Shown: positions 26,183 to 34,256, counted from the first letter of the stretch. The stretch is 64,000 nt of DNA from Halorussus halophilus (GCF_008831545.1 NZ_CP044523.1:2790001-2854000); one strand, 5' to 3'. Numbers and translations are program-made. Notes: generated by a model not told the origin, from the letters alone.

Positions 26183-26827
26183 TCATACTACGTCGCCCCG
26201 AACCGTCGCGCCCTCCTGCCGTTTACGGTAGGATTCGACGGTTTCGGCGGCCTCGGTCGTCTGCTCGGCGTCCATGCCGAGCATCTCCAGCGCGTCGGGG
26301 AGCGTCGGGAAGGCCAGTTCGCTCTCGCGTAGCTTGCGGAGCGCCTCGTCCGAGCGCTGGCCGTCGGCCCAGAGACAGACGCCGCGGGGGTCCAGAATCT
26401 GCTCGTAGTTCTCCCGAGCGATTGCCCCCTTCAGTCGCTGGGTGACGTTGTCCTCGAATCCGGAGTTGCAGACTTCGAGATGCACCGGTTCGTCGTCTTC
26501 CAGCAAGTGGGCGGCCAGACACTTCTCCGGCGCGGCGTGGCCGTTGTCGTTCGCACGAATGTACTCGGGGAACTGCTCGGCCCACTCTGCACGGACGGTC
26601 TTGCCGACGCCCTTCACGCCGTGAGTCTGCTCGAACTCCGCGGCGGCGTCGGCGTCACCGCGCAGGAGGATGTCCTTCGTCACGTAGACGTTCAGTCGCT
26701 CGACCGGGTCGAGTCCGAGCGCCACGTCGCCGTACACCCACACCTCGCGGACGGGGACGGGCATCGTCTCTTCTTCGACGGTCTGTAGGATTTCAGTCGC
26801 TCGTTCGACGGCCCGCGCTCGTTCCAT
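26183..26827 (-). CDS. Conserved haloarchaeal hypothetical protein (214 aa)
   Basis: A soluble protein with a beta-strand-rich first third (REVWVYGDVALGLDPVERLNVYVTKDILL) that recalls a nucleotidyltransferase-like or ACT-like sheet, a middle with HLEVCNSGFEDNVTQRL, and a helical C-terminus. No catalytic motif is clear. It has the codon use and acidity of its neighbours and looks like a genuine core gene. Function unknown. Confidence 0.7.
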   Translation of the reverse strand: MERARAVERATEILQTVEEETMPVPVREVWVYGDVALGLDPVERLNVYVTKDILLRGDADAAAEFEQTHGVKGVGKTVRAEWAEQFPEYIRANDNGHAAPEKCLAAHLLEDDEPVHLEVCNSGFEDNVTQRLKGAIARENYEQILDPRGVCLWADGQRSDEALRKLRESELAFPTLPDALEMLGMDAEQTTEAAETVESYRKRQEGATVRGDVV

Positions 26828-27241
26828 TGGGTTGGAGTTAGGGAGGTGTGCTGAAAACGGTGACGTGTCGGGGCTAGGGTGTTGGTGGCGTAGTGAGAGG
26901 ATTCGCTGGCGTCTCGAAAGTTCGCGTTGCTGACTTGCGATTAGTTAGTGACACAGGGCGAGCATCAACGAGAGCAACCGTCAGCGGAGACTTGCGGCTA
27001 GCTACTCCCGGTGCAACGGAGAGACCGCACCGCCACCGCACCGCGACGGCCACACGCCTCCCCACCCGACTGCGGTCCTCGATTCCAGAAGACGCGACGC
27101 GTCTTCTGAGCTGTGGTCCTCATCCCTCACACGGAACTGGTCGCGACCTCAAACCGCAAGGCCGCGACCAGTGCGCGCCCGGGTGGATACGCCAGCAGTA
27201 GCTACGCGACCGTCATCTCGTCGGCAAAAAGCAGCCGACCC
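26828..27241. other. Intergenic region carrying a dispersed haloarchaeal repeat
   Basis: No gene. Around 26989-27066 it contains sequence related to the flanks of the inverted repeat near 58.3 and 61.1 kb (gagaccgcacc, accgcgac, gcctccccacccgactgcg), followed by a perfect hairpin AGAAGACGCG/CGCGTCTTCT near 27079-27099 and a CTGGTCGCG/CGCGACCAG pair near 27130-27165. Confidence 0.5.
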
Positions 27242-27637
27242 TTAGTTCTCGGCCATCGCGGGCTGTTCGTCGTACTTCTGGCGGAACTCTTGGAGCAACT
27301 GACCCATCTTGGCGTACCAGTCGTTGAGCATCCGCTGCATGTCGTCGGCGACTTCGTCCGGGTCCGTCGGCCGGTAGACGTGGTAGTAGCCACCCTGCTC
27401 GTAGTTGACCTGCTCCTTCTGGACGAATCCAGACTGCAGGAGTCGCTGGATGGAACGGTACGCCGTCGAGCGCTCGCGCTCGACGCGGTCGGCCACTTCG
27501 TCGATGGTGAGCGGTTCCTCGCTGGTGACTAGCGCTTGGAAACACTCACGGTCGAGTTCTTTCAGGCCGTGGATGCATTCGAGCAACCCCTCACACTCCA
27601 TGTCTTTCTGGAGGTACTCGGACATCGAATCTGCCAT
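27242..27637 (-). CDS. TrmB-like winged-helix regulator of the sulfur island
   Basis: A 131-residue single-domain HTH protein. The winged helix spans about residues 25-95 (RECFQALVTSEEPLTIDEVADRV, then RERSTAYRSIQRLLQSGFVQ), and a C-terminal coiled helix (MQRMLNDWYAKMGQLLQEF) probably dimerises. It lacks the sugar-binding domain of full TrmB proteins. It lies next to the sulfur genes, and its promoter shares a layout with two other promoters in that island, so it is the likely local regulator. The N-terminal CEGLLECIHG pair of Cys residues could sense thiol or persulfide state; this is inference. Confidence 0.8.
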   Translation of the reverse strand: MADSMSEYLQKDMECEGLLECIHGLKELDRECFQALVTSEEPLTIDEVADRVERERSTAYRSIQRLLQSGFVQKEQVNYEQGGYYHVYRPTDPDEVADDMQRMLNDWYAKMGQLLQEFRQKYDEQPAMAEN

Positions 27638-27663
27638 TTTATCTATCCCAGCCTAGGTAGTAG

Positions 27664-27698
27664 GCACGTAAAAGGTTTTGCATAGTGTGTACAACACT
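27664..27698 (-). promoter_or_regulatory. Promoter and putative operator of the TrmB-like regulator
   Basis: On the plus strand CACGTAAAAGGTTTTGCATAG runs into an AGTGT/ACACT palindrome (27684-27698). Read on the minus strand this is palindrome, ACTATGCAAAA, then TATA-like CCTTTTACG, about 33 bases before the ATG. The TTTGCATAGT 10-mer recurs exactly at 31601-31610. Confidence 0.55.
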
Positions 27699-27841
27699 GC
27701 TATCTCGTCCAACGACGCCTTCGAACCGACCAGCACGACGGAGTTTACCCCCCGTCAACTGAGAGACTGGCGAAGACGCTCGACGAAGAGAGAACCACGT
27801 CGAGAAACAGCATCGCCGGACGACCGGTGTCGCTCGTGCTA

Positions 27842-28876
27842 TCAGTCCGAGGTCTGGGCCATTGCGGGAGTCTCCGTGCGGAGTTCCCGGATGGAGTTGA
27901 CCACGACTGCGCCACTGACGAGCGTCGCAGCACCGAGGATGATGGCCAGACTCACCGTATCGAGAACCGGCATCTCCAAGATGCCGCCGATTTTGCGCAC
28001 GGCGACGGCGATAGCACCCAGCAGGAGCATCACGCCGAAGTACACCTTGATGTCGTCCTCGTCCACGAGGCTGGTCGCTGCCGCGCCGAGTCGCGCACCG
28101 AGCGCGCTCCCTGCGAGCAGCGGAACGACGATGGCCAGATCCACTGCACCGTCCATCGCGTACAGGAAGCTACCGATACCGCCCGAGAAGACGATCTCGA
28201 ACAGGTCGGTCCCGACCGCGACCGGCACGGGAACGCCGATGAGGTAGAACAGGGCGGGCATTCGAATGAAACCGCCGCCGACGCCCAGTAGCCCCGAAAG
28301 GAGCCCCGTAGCGAACGCGACGACGAGAATCATCCACAGCGAGACCTGCACGCCGCCCCGAAGAGTCATCATCGGCGGAATCCGGTACGACTGAATCGTC
28401 TTGGCTATCTCGGGGATGTCGTCTGGGTCGATTTCGTCGTCCCCATCTGCGTCGTGACTGACGCCGCCACCACCGTCACCGCTGATGGCACGGTACGTGA
28501 TGAACACGCCGATGCCACCGAGGAGGGCGACGTAGGCGACGCTGACGACCGTATCAGCTAACCCGATGTCCTGAAGCCAGTGCAGACCGAGTTTCCCCAC
28601 CTCGATGCCTGCGGTGGTACCGGCGATCATCAGCACGCCGAGTTTGTAGTCTACTTGGCCGAGGTCACGGTGTTTGAGCGTCGCGATAACCGAGGTCCCG
28701 AACACGAACGCGAGGCCGGACGCGACTGCGACGTCCGGTTCGTACCCCATCACGAGCAGCGCGGGCGTAACGAGGAACGAGCCACCCATTCCGAAGAAGC
28801 CGAACAGGAGACCGATGAGTAAACCGAATCCGGCGAACATCCCCAGTAGGGAGGCCGCAACTCCGAATATCTCCAT
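27842..28876 (-). CDS. TSUP-family (TauE/SafE) sulfur-compound exporter
   Basis: A membrane transporter of 344 residues with two repeated halves, each starting with a glycine-rich motif (LLFGFFGMGGSFLVTPALL near residue 25; LLSGLLGVGGGFIRMPAL near residue 195). A cytosolic acidic loop (DADGDDEIDPDDIPEIAKT) separates them. TSUP proteins move sulfite, sulfonates or related anions. The gene follows a 49-residue membrane protein with two bases between them, and both are in the sulfur island, which supports export or import of a sulfur anion. Confidence 0.9.
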   Translation of the reverse strand: MEIFGVAASLLGMFAGFGLLIGLLFGFFGMGGSFLVTPALLVMGYEPDVAVASGLAFVFGTSVIATLKHRDLGQVDYKLGVLMIAGTTAGIEVGKLGLHWLQDIGLADTVVSVAYVALLGGIGVFITYRAISGDGGGGVSHDADGDDEIDPDDIPEIAKTIQSYRIPPMMTLRGGVQVSLWMILVVAFATGLLSGLLGVGGGFIRMPALFYLIGVPVPVAVGTDLFEIVFSGGIGSFLYAMDGAVDLAIVVPLLAGSALGARLGAAATSLVDEDDIKVYFGVMLLLGAIAVAVRKIGGILEMPVLDTVSLAIILGAATLVSGAVVVNSIRELRTETPAMAQTSD

Positions 28877-28878
28877 CG

Positions 28879-29028
28879 TTAGTCACCTCGGAGTACGTCC
28901 GTGATGGTCGGGCCGAACAGTCGCTCCAGCACGCCGTAGCCGACGTACAGCAGAATCGCCTCGACCAGCACGATGCCGATCAACGCGGCGGCCCCGGTGG
29001 GGCCCGAGAGGGTTTCAATTCCGAACAT
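28879..29028 (-). CDS. 49-residue membrane protein paired with TSUP exporter
   Basis: A very short protein beginning MFGIETLSGPTGAAALIG and containing one long hydrophobic helix (LIGIVLVEAILLYVGYGVL) and an amphipathic end (ERLFGPTITDVL). It is two bases upstream of the TSUP gene in the same operon. Similar tiny proteins (I believe DUF7512) are found before TSUP genes in other haloarchaea, suggesting a transporter subunit. It is too short for usual ORF cut-offs. Confidence 0.75.
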   Translation of the reverse strand: MFGIETLSGPTGAAALIGIVLVEAILLYVGYGVLERLFGPTITDVLRGD

Positions 29029-29380
29029 GGTTGGATACGTCGAGTAGTCTTGTGCGCTTCATGGATTTCTGTGCGATTGCTAGTAGCCGACTACCCCACT
29101 TAACGGTTTTGGGAATACTGCACAATACCATATTTGAGTACCACATACATGGTTAGACATAAGTTATAGATAGCTACGAGAGACGAAGTCCGTTCATTCG
29201 AGAACGGAGATGGAGTCGATAGTCGTGACTTGGGCGGGTAGCGAAGCTCGGTGAGAGATATGAAATTGTTTTGTGTGTACAAGACGCCGACGTAGCGTTC
29301 GACGGGCTTCCGAGAGCGTGTCGGTAGTGCCGTCGCTCTTCGAGGCGAGTTGACGAGAGAACGAGTGGTCGAAAGTCGGT
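29029..29380. other. Intergenic region with the TSUP operon promoter
   Basis: No gene is found in these 350 bases. At 29097-29120 the plus strand reads CCACTTAACGGTTTTGGGA followed by ATACT, which matches the layout of the promoters at 27664 and 31590. The remainder (29140-29370) shows no hairpin or ORF of note. Confidence 0.5.
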
Positions 29381-29848
29381 TCAGTCGCTGACGGCGGCCG
29401 TGGAGTCGGTGTCGGCGGAGCGCGCCCGCCAGAAGCCCTGTAGGTACGCTCCGATGAACATCCCGGAGATAGCCCACAGAATGGGGAAGTTGCCGACCCC
29501 GAGGCTGGCGTACGCGGCACCGGGACAGATTCCGGAGACGCCCCAACCGACGCCGAAGATGGCACCGCCGACGAGGACGTTCTGGTCGAACGACTTGAGT
29601 CGGCGCGTGTACTGTCGGCCGGTCAAGGGTGCCCGGTCGAGGAGGTTGGTCGCCACGAAGAACGTGATACCGGTGGTGACCGCGGCCCCACCCATCACGA
29701 ACAGCAGTCCGAGGTCGTCGAACTGCAGGAAGTTCAAGACGACTTCCGGGCGCGCCATGTGGCTGTACCCCAGTCCGAACCCGAATATCAGTCCGCCGAG
29801 TAATATCAGCGGCATGAACGCCGGGTGTCGCTGTTGGTCCGAACTCAT
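29381..29848 (-). CDS. YeeE/YedE-family sulfur transport protein (DUF6691-like half)
   Basis: A 155-residue membrane protein with about four helices. It carries the YeeE/YedE signature cysteine in GVGWGVSGICPGAAYASLG near residue 105. Full-length YeeE/TsuA proteins import thiosulfate by relaying it along conserved cysteines; here the function is split over two adjacent genes. Its ATG overlaps the stop of the upstream half (ATGA), so the halves are co-translated. Confidence 0.9.
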   Translation of the reverse strand: MSSDQQRHPAFMPLILLGGLIFGFGLGYSHMARPEVVLNFLQFDDLGLLFVMGGAAVTTGITFFVATNLLDRAPLTGRQYTRRLKSFDQNVLVGGAIFGVGWGVSGICPGAAYASLGVGNFPILWAISGMFIGAYLQGFWRARSADTDSTAAVSD

Positions 29849-30342
29849 GGCGTCACCCCCAGAGCCTGAACGAGTTGTGCGGTCCCGATGGCGACGGCCA
29901 TGAACGTTGCGACGTTGACGAGCGAGGTCTCGGAGACCGACCCGACACCACAGACGCCGTGGCCTGACGTACAGCCTTTACCGACCCGAGTGCCGATGCC
30001 GACGAGGATGCCCCCGCCGAGCAGTCGCCACCACTGCACCTCGGTGGTCCACGTGCCGCCCTGGAAGACGACTGCGTAGACCGCTGCACCGAGGACGATT
30101 CCGAGCGTGAACACGACACGCCAGTCGCGGGAATCGAGGTACTTGCGTCGGTTGAATCGGGGCAGATCGGAAGCGTACGACCACGTCGATTCGAGGAACG
30201 TACTCGCTCCTGCGATGATGCCCGTGCCGAGGTAGATGACGGCGGCACCGAGACCGATGAGTAGTCCCCCGATGGCGTACCGCATCACGCCGTTGGGGAA
30301 CAGCTCGGCGTACGTCAGTGCTGGTAGTAGTTCCATACTCAT
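29845..30342 (-). CDS. YeeE/YedE-family sulfur transport protein (first half)
   Basis: A 165-residue membrane protein with about four helices and the double-Cys signature RVGKGCTSGHGVCGVG near residue 120. It is the N-terminal-type half of a split YeeE/YedE transporter, overlapping the second half by four bases. It follows the rhodanese-MBL gene after 32 bases in the same direction, so uptake of a sulfur compound and its enzymatic handling are likely co-expressed. Confidence 0.9.
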   Translation of the reverse strand: MSMELLPALTYAELFPNGVMRYAIGGLLIGLGAAVIYLGTGIIAGASTFLESTWSYASDLPRFNRRKYLDSRDWRVVFTLGIVLGAAVYAVVFQGGTWTTEVQWWRLLGGGILVGIGTRVGKGCTSGHGVCGVGSVSETSLVNVATFMAVAIGTAQLVQALGVTP

Positions 30343-30374
30343 TGATTATGGTGGGTGAACGACTATCCTTCGGC

Positions 30375-31562
30375 TTAGTCGCTCGTGAGTGCGTCTTGGC
30401 TGGCTGCGCAGTTGTTCGGGCCGAGTTCGAGTTCGAAGGCTTCCTCGTCATCGACCGATTGCTGTCCGAGGTTCGTCGCGATGATGTCCTCGTAGTTGGC
30501 GGGACGGGGCGGCATGTCCGAAAGTACCAACTCCACGAACTCGTCTTCCTCCATCGAGAGCGCGTCCATCGTCTCCGTCAGTTCGCCGATGGTCGCGGTG
30601 TAGGTCCCGTCTGCGGCAGGTTCGGCCGAGTCGCTGAAGTGCGCACCGCCGACGAGTACGTCGTCGTCGAGCGTGAGGACGCGCTCCTGGAGCGACTCGT
30701 ACAGTTGTTTCGCCGCGTCTGGTGCGCCGTCGTCGCCCTCTTCGAGGTCCGGGCGGGCGACACTCTCGATGAACAGGCCGTCGCCGGTAGCGAGGAGTTC
30801 GCCATCGACGAGATAGGAGGTCATCCCGGAGGTGTGACCGGGCGTGTACACCGTCTCGATGGTGGTTTCGCCCACTTCGAAGACGTCACCGTCTTCGGCC
30901 TGCGTCACGTCGTCAGCGTAGGTGACACCACGGTCAACCGAAGCGGACGGAATGACGCCTTCGACGCCGTCCTCGACCAAGTCACGCACGCCCGAGATGT
31001 GGTCGGCGTGAATGTGCGTGTCGATGGCGTACTGCAGGTCGGCACCGAGTGCCTTCGCGTCCTGTTTGTAGACGTTCGTGAACGCCCGGAGTGGGTCGAT
31101 GACTGCTGCCTCGTCGTCGGAGACCACGAGGTATCCCAGGCAACCGCTGGAAGGGCGCTGGTACTGCGCGACGAGGGCGTCGCCGTCTGTCTCGACCTCT
31201 TTGTACTCGTAGATGGTCGCCCATCCGTTCATGCCCTCGGCGAGGTTGACCGCATCTCGGCCTGCTTCGATGAGTTGCCCGGCGATGTACTCGCTCGAAC
31301 CACCTTTCGCGCAGACGACTACGAGCGGGTCGCCTTCGGGGATTCGCTCCAAGTCCGATTCGTCCACGCCGTCGAGGAGGTCGAAGTACGGGACGTTGAC
31401 GATTTCGACCGAGTCACCGTCGAGGTGCCACTCGTCGAACTCGGATTCAGCGCGCACGTCCAGGATGGTGACCGATTCACCGCTGTCGATCTGTTCTTTC
31501 AGCGTCTCCGGTTCGATAGAGCCCACTTCCACGTCGGGAGTCGGGAATGCTTCTTCACTCAT
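30375..31562 (-). CDS. Rhodanese-MBL fusion (persulfide-dioxygenase-like)
   Basis: A 395-residue two-domain protein. Residues about 15-110 form a rhodanese domain with active-site loop VVCAKGGSS. Residues about 130-350 are a metallo-beta-lactamase domain with THIHADHISG near residue 180, a GHTSGM histidine and a distal GGAHF. This MBL type resembles ETHE1/persulfide dioxygenases, which oxidise glutathione or protein persulfides to sulfite; the rhodanese domain can pass sulfur to or from thiosulfate. The unusual order (rhodanese first) and a Cys near the C-terminus (LGPNNCAA) are notable. The two YeeE halves follow in the same operon. Confidence 0.88.
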   Translation of the reverse strand: MSEEAFPTPDVEVGSIEPETLKEQIDSGESVTILDVRAESEFDEWHLDGDSVEIVNVPYFDLLDGVDESDLERIPEGDPLVVVCAKGGSSEYIAGQLIEAGRDAVNLAEGMNGWATIYEYKEVETDGDALVAQYQRPSSGCLGYLVVSDDEAAVIDPLRAFTNVYKQDAKALGADLQYAIDTHIHADHISGVRDLVEDGVEGVIPSASVDRGVTYADDVTQAEDGDVFEVGETTIETVYTPGHTSGMTSYLVDGELLATGDGLFIESVARPDLEEGDDGAPDAAKQLYESLQERVLTLDDDVLVGGAHFSDSAEPAADGTYTATIGELTETMDALSMEEDEFVELVLSDMPPRPANYEDIIATNLGQQSVDDEEAFELELGPNNCAASQDALTSD

Positions 31563-31589
31563 GTCTTCACCAAACGGTACCGGACGGCC

Positions 31590-31610
31590 GCACATAAGCC
31601 TTTGCATAGT
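31590..31610 (-). promoter_or_regulatory. Promoter of the rhodanese-MBL/YeeE operon
   Basis: Plus-strand GCACATAAGCCTTTGCATAGT; on the minus strand ACTATGCAAAGG precedes the TATA-like CTTATGTG about 33 bases before the ATG. The TTTGCATAGT 10-mer is identical to the one before the TrmB-like gene. Confidence 0.6.
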
Positions 31611-31829
31611 ATTTCGATTACTACGCAATACTGTTGAGGAGTGGAGGGCAGAAGAGGAGAGTCGGATTGCCAGAAAAGCGGCATAGAGAACTTATTAGTT
31701 ATTCTTTCCGCGCACACAGCTATGACCGAGGCCCAACAGTCGAGCGCGGTTTCCACAATTCGACGAGTTTTTGTACCCGGGACTAGTATTGTGGGGTGAG
31801 CCCAAGATAGCACATGGGTGATTTACACT

Positions 31830-32087
31830 ATGAGCACGGAATTCGAAGTCACCGAGACACTTGACGTGAAAGGACTGTCCTGCCCAATGCCCGTCGTGAA
31901 GACCAAGCAGACGGCCGATGGCCTCTCCGAGGGCGAAGTCCTCGAAGTCCTATCGACCGACTCTGGTAGCATGAGCGACGTGAAAGGGTGGGCGAACACG
32001 ACCGACGGTGTCGAACTCCTCGAACAAGCAGAAGGCGAGGAGGGCGGCGAGTCGGTCTACAAGCACTACGTCCGCAAGACGGAGTAA
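31830..32087 (+). CDS. tusA: TusA-family sulfur-relay protein
   Basis: An 85-residue sulfur carrier. The defining CPMP motif (GLSCPMPVVKTKQ) holds the persulfide-bearing Cys near residue 17, followed by the usual alpha/beta fold ending. TusA-like proteins accept sulfane sulfur from a rhodanese or desulfurase and pass it to DsrE-type partners, tRNA thiolation or cofactor synthesis. It is three bases upstream of a DsrE2 gene and divergent from the rhodanese-MBL operon, which fits a sulfur-transfer chain. Confidence 0.92.
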   Translation: MSTEFEVTETLDVKGLSCPMPVVKTKQTADGLSEGEVLEVLSTDSGSMSDVKGWANTTDGVELLEQAEGEEGGESVYKHYVRKTE

Positions 32088-32090
32088 TCC

Positions 32091-32678
32091 ATGAGCACCG
32101 ACACACAACCGACGACCGACGCCCCCGACGGCGAGGGTGAGGAGTTGGCGGCCCTACAGAGTCGCATCGACGAGTTGGAGGAAGAGTTGGCAGCGGTGAA
32201 AACCGACACCAGCGACGACCAGAAGAAGATGACCATCATCGCCACGAAGGGAACCCTCGACATGGCGTACCCGCCGTTGATTCTGGCCAGCACCGCGGCC
32301 GCCTTCGGTTGGGACGTAGTCGTGTTCCACACCTTCTGGGGCCTCGACATCCTCCACGAGGAGAAGTCCAAGGACCTCAAACTCAGCGCGGTCGGCAACC
32401 CGAGCATGCCGATGCCGAACGCCGTGGCGACCCTCCCGTTCATGGACTCCATGGCGACGAAGATGATGGAGAAGAAGATAGACGAACAGGGGACGCCGAC
32501 GATAGCGGAACTCATCGACACCTCCATCGAGATGGGCGTCGAACTGCAAGCCTGCCAGATGACCATCGAGTTGATGGACTACGACGAGTCGAAGTTCTAC
32601 GACGGCGTCGAAGTCGGCGTCGGCGCGGCCACAGCGCTCGAACACATGGCCGACGCGGACATCCAACTGCTCGTCTGA
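32091..32678 (+). CDS. DsrE2-like sulfur carrier protein with N-terminal coiled coil
   Basis: A 195-residue protein. Residues about 15-40 form a coiled coil (LQSRIDELEEELAAV). Then a DsrE/DsrF-fold domain follows, with KKMTIIATKGTLDMAYPPLILASTAAAFG, a central GNPSMPMPNAV loop and VELQACQMTIELM, whose Cys is the likely persulfide site. DsrE2 proteins partner with TusA in sulfane-sulfur relay. It forms an operon with tusA. Confidence 0.88.
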   Translation: MSTDTQPTTDAPDGEGEELAALQSRIDELEEELAAVKTDTSDDQKKMTIIATKGTLDMAYPPLILASTAAAFGWDVVVFHTFWGLDILHEEKSKDLKLSAVGNPSMPMPNAVATLPFMDSMATKMMEKKIDEQGTPTIAELIDTSIEMGVELQACQMTIELMDYDESKFYDGVEVGVGAATALEHMADADIQLLV

Positions 32679-32701
32679 GGACTGCTGGCCAATTAGTATT
32701 G

Positions 32702-32770
32702 GATCGTTTTCTAACAGACGTGGCGGAAGCGACGGAGTTAGAGTTGGGACCGAACTGCTGTTCGGCCTGA
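32702..32770 (+). pseudogene. C-terminal scrap of a rhodanese-MBL-type gene
   Basis: In one frame this stretch encodes a tail ending EATELELGPNCCSA before a stop. The intact rhodanese-MBL protein upstream ends with EAFELELGPNNCAAS. The matching ELELGPN tail, with no start or domain before it, looks like the remains of a duplicated MBL gene. It is short, so the call is moderate. Confidence 0.5.
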
Positions 32771-32813
32771 GCGGAGCGTAGTCGCGCTACGAATTCGGAG
32801 CGTCGAGAGTTAG

Positions 32814-32820
32814 TTTTTAA
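32814..32820 (+). promoter_or_regulatory. TATA element of the peroxiredoxin-like gene
   Basis: TTTTTAA lies 27-33 bases before the ATT codon proposed as the start at 32847. This is the spacing of a leaderless transcript and supports that start. Confidence 0.5.
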
Positions 32821-32846
32821 GTCGATTCGTTCACATCCTTCGGTCG

Positions 32847-33380
32847 ATTGGGAGTTCTAACGGGTTAGCGGTCGGAGAGACTGTTCCAGACCTGAGCGAG
32901 ACGCTCGTTCGGCCGGGCGGCGAGACGGCCGAGACGTCGCTGTCGTCGCTCTGGGCCGACAGTCCAGTGTTGCTCTCGTTCTACACGAACGACTTCACGC
33001 CCGACTGCCTCTCTGAGTGGTGTTCGTTCCGCGACTACGACTGGTTCAACAGCACCGACGACGTGCAGGTCGTCGGCGTCAGCAAGTCGGGCGTGCCCAC
33101 GCACCGGTGGTTCCTCGACTTCCTCGACCTGAACTTTCCGCTGTACGCCGACACGGACCTGACGCTCACGAAGGCGTTCGACGTGTACTATCGCGCGTTC
33201 AAGGTAGCACCCCGCTCACGTCGGTCCTGCTTCTTGCTGGACACCGACGGCGTCGTCCGCTACAAGTGGGTCGGTGAACATCCAGTGGACCCGACGCGTG
33301 ACCAACCGCCGATTTCGGAGATTCACGAGGTCATCGTCGAGGAGTTCGGCGGGAACGAGTCGGAGACGTTCGGGTTGTAA
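32847..33380 (+). CDS. AhpC/TSA-type peroxiredoxin, probable ATT start
   Basis: A 177-residue peroxiredoxin-like protein with peroxidatic motif FTPDC (Cys54) and a second Cys at 59 (SEWC), unlike its paralogue at 6815. No ATG, GTG or TTG begins the domain: the first GTG in frame cuts off 40 residues that align without gaps to the paralogue (LVRPGGET, TSLSSLW). ATT at 32847 aligns with the paralogue's ATG and sits at leaderless distance from TTTTTAA. Either ATT is used or the start codon has mutated and the gene is impaired. It reduces peroxides if translated. It converges on the lipoate ligase gene. Confidence 0.75.
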   Translation: MGSSNGLAVGETVPDLSETLVRPGGETAETSLSSLWADSPVLLSFYTNDFTPDCLSEWCSFRDYDWFNSTDDVQVVGVSKSGVPTHRWFLDFLDLNFPLYADTDLTLTKAFDVYYRAFKVAPRSRRSCFLLDTDGVVRYKWVGEHPVDPTRDQPPISEIHEVIVEEFGGNESETFGL

Positions 33381-33389
33381 AAGCGAGTG

Positions 33390-34205
33390 TCACGCCGTCG
33401 GGTCGTCCCGGTCTCGCGTCCACGCATCGCTTCCGAACTTCCGGTCGGCGTGGTCGCGGGCGTCGGTTAGTTCCAGATCGGTCCACGACCCCTCGTCGGC
33501 GTCGGCCCAGTCCGCGAGTGCGTCTTCGAGTGCTTCGACCGCTTGCTCGCGGGTCGCGTCGGATTGTTCAGAGACCGTCGTCACGCGCTCGCGGAACTCC
33601 TCGGGAGACGTGTCCGGGTCCGAGAAGACCCCGAGGTGACGCTCGGTGTTCAGGTCGAACTTCAGCGACCCGTGCTGGATGATGGCGTCCTTGCGGCGGT
33701 ACTGGGCGTTGCCGCTAATCTTTCTGCCATCATTCCCAGCCACGATGTCGTGTGCGGGGTGCAACTTCCGCAGGTAACACGCCGGTTGATGAATCGCTGG
33801 CATCTCCTCGTCGGTGAACCGCGCGTCGATGCCCAACTTCTCGAAGGCGTCGAAGATGGGTTCACAGAGCATCTCGTACGTCTCCATCAGGTCGCCCGGC
33901 AGTTCCTCGGCGGGTGCGACGATGGTGTAGGAGATGTCGGCGTAGCGGTCGTGGTAGATGCCACCGCCGCCAGTAGGGCGACGAGTGACCGTGATCCCCT
34001 CCCGTTCGCAGAACTCCCAATCGACCGTCTCGGGGTCCTGTCGGTAGCCGAGCGAGAGCGTCGAGGGGTCCCACTGATACACTCGGACCGTTCGCGGGCC
34101 ACCCTCGGCCGCCGTCGCGGCGGCGATTTCGTCCAACGCCATGTTCACCGGGCCGTCCCACGACTCCTCGCGGACGAGTCGCCACTCGCGGTCAGCCAGC
34201 GCCAT
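33390..34205 (-). CDS. Lipoate-protein ligase / octanoyltransferase family protein
   Basis: A 271-residue enzyme of the LplA/BPL superfamily that attaches lipoyl or octanoyl groups to lipoyl domains (for example of 2-oxoacid dehydrogenases or the glycine cleavage H protein). Motifs: TVTRRPTGGGGIYHD near residue 75, the lysine motif DGRKISGNAQYRRKDAIIQHGSL near 160-180, and ACYLRK before it. A short accessory region follows. It could act as LplA or LipM; sequence alone does not decide. Confidence 0.88.
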   Translation of the reverse strand: MALADREWRLVREESWDGPVNMALDEIAAATAAEGGPRTVRVYQWDPSTLSLGYRQDPETVDWEFCEREGITVTRRPTGGGGIYHDRYADISYTIVAPAEELPGDLMETYEMLCEPIFDAFEKLGIDARFTDEEMPAIHQPACYLRKLHPAHDIVAGNDGRKISGNAQYRRKDAIIQHGSLKFDLNTERHLGVFSDPDTSPEEFRERVTTVSEQSDATREQAVEALEDALADWADADEGSWTDLELTDARDHADRKFGSDAWTRDRDDPTA

Positions 34206-34256
34206 ACTCGGGATTGGCGTGGGGGTGGCAAGTGAATTGCGGAGCGCGCCCGAAAA

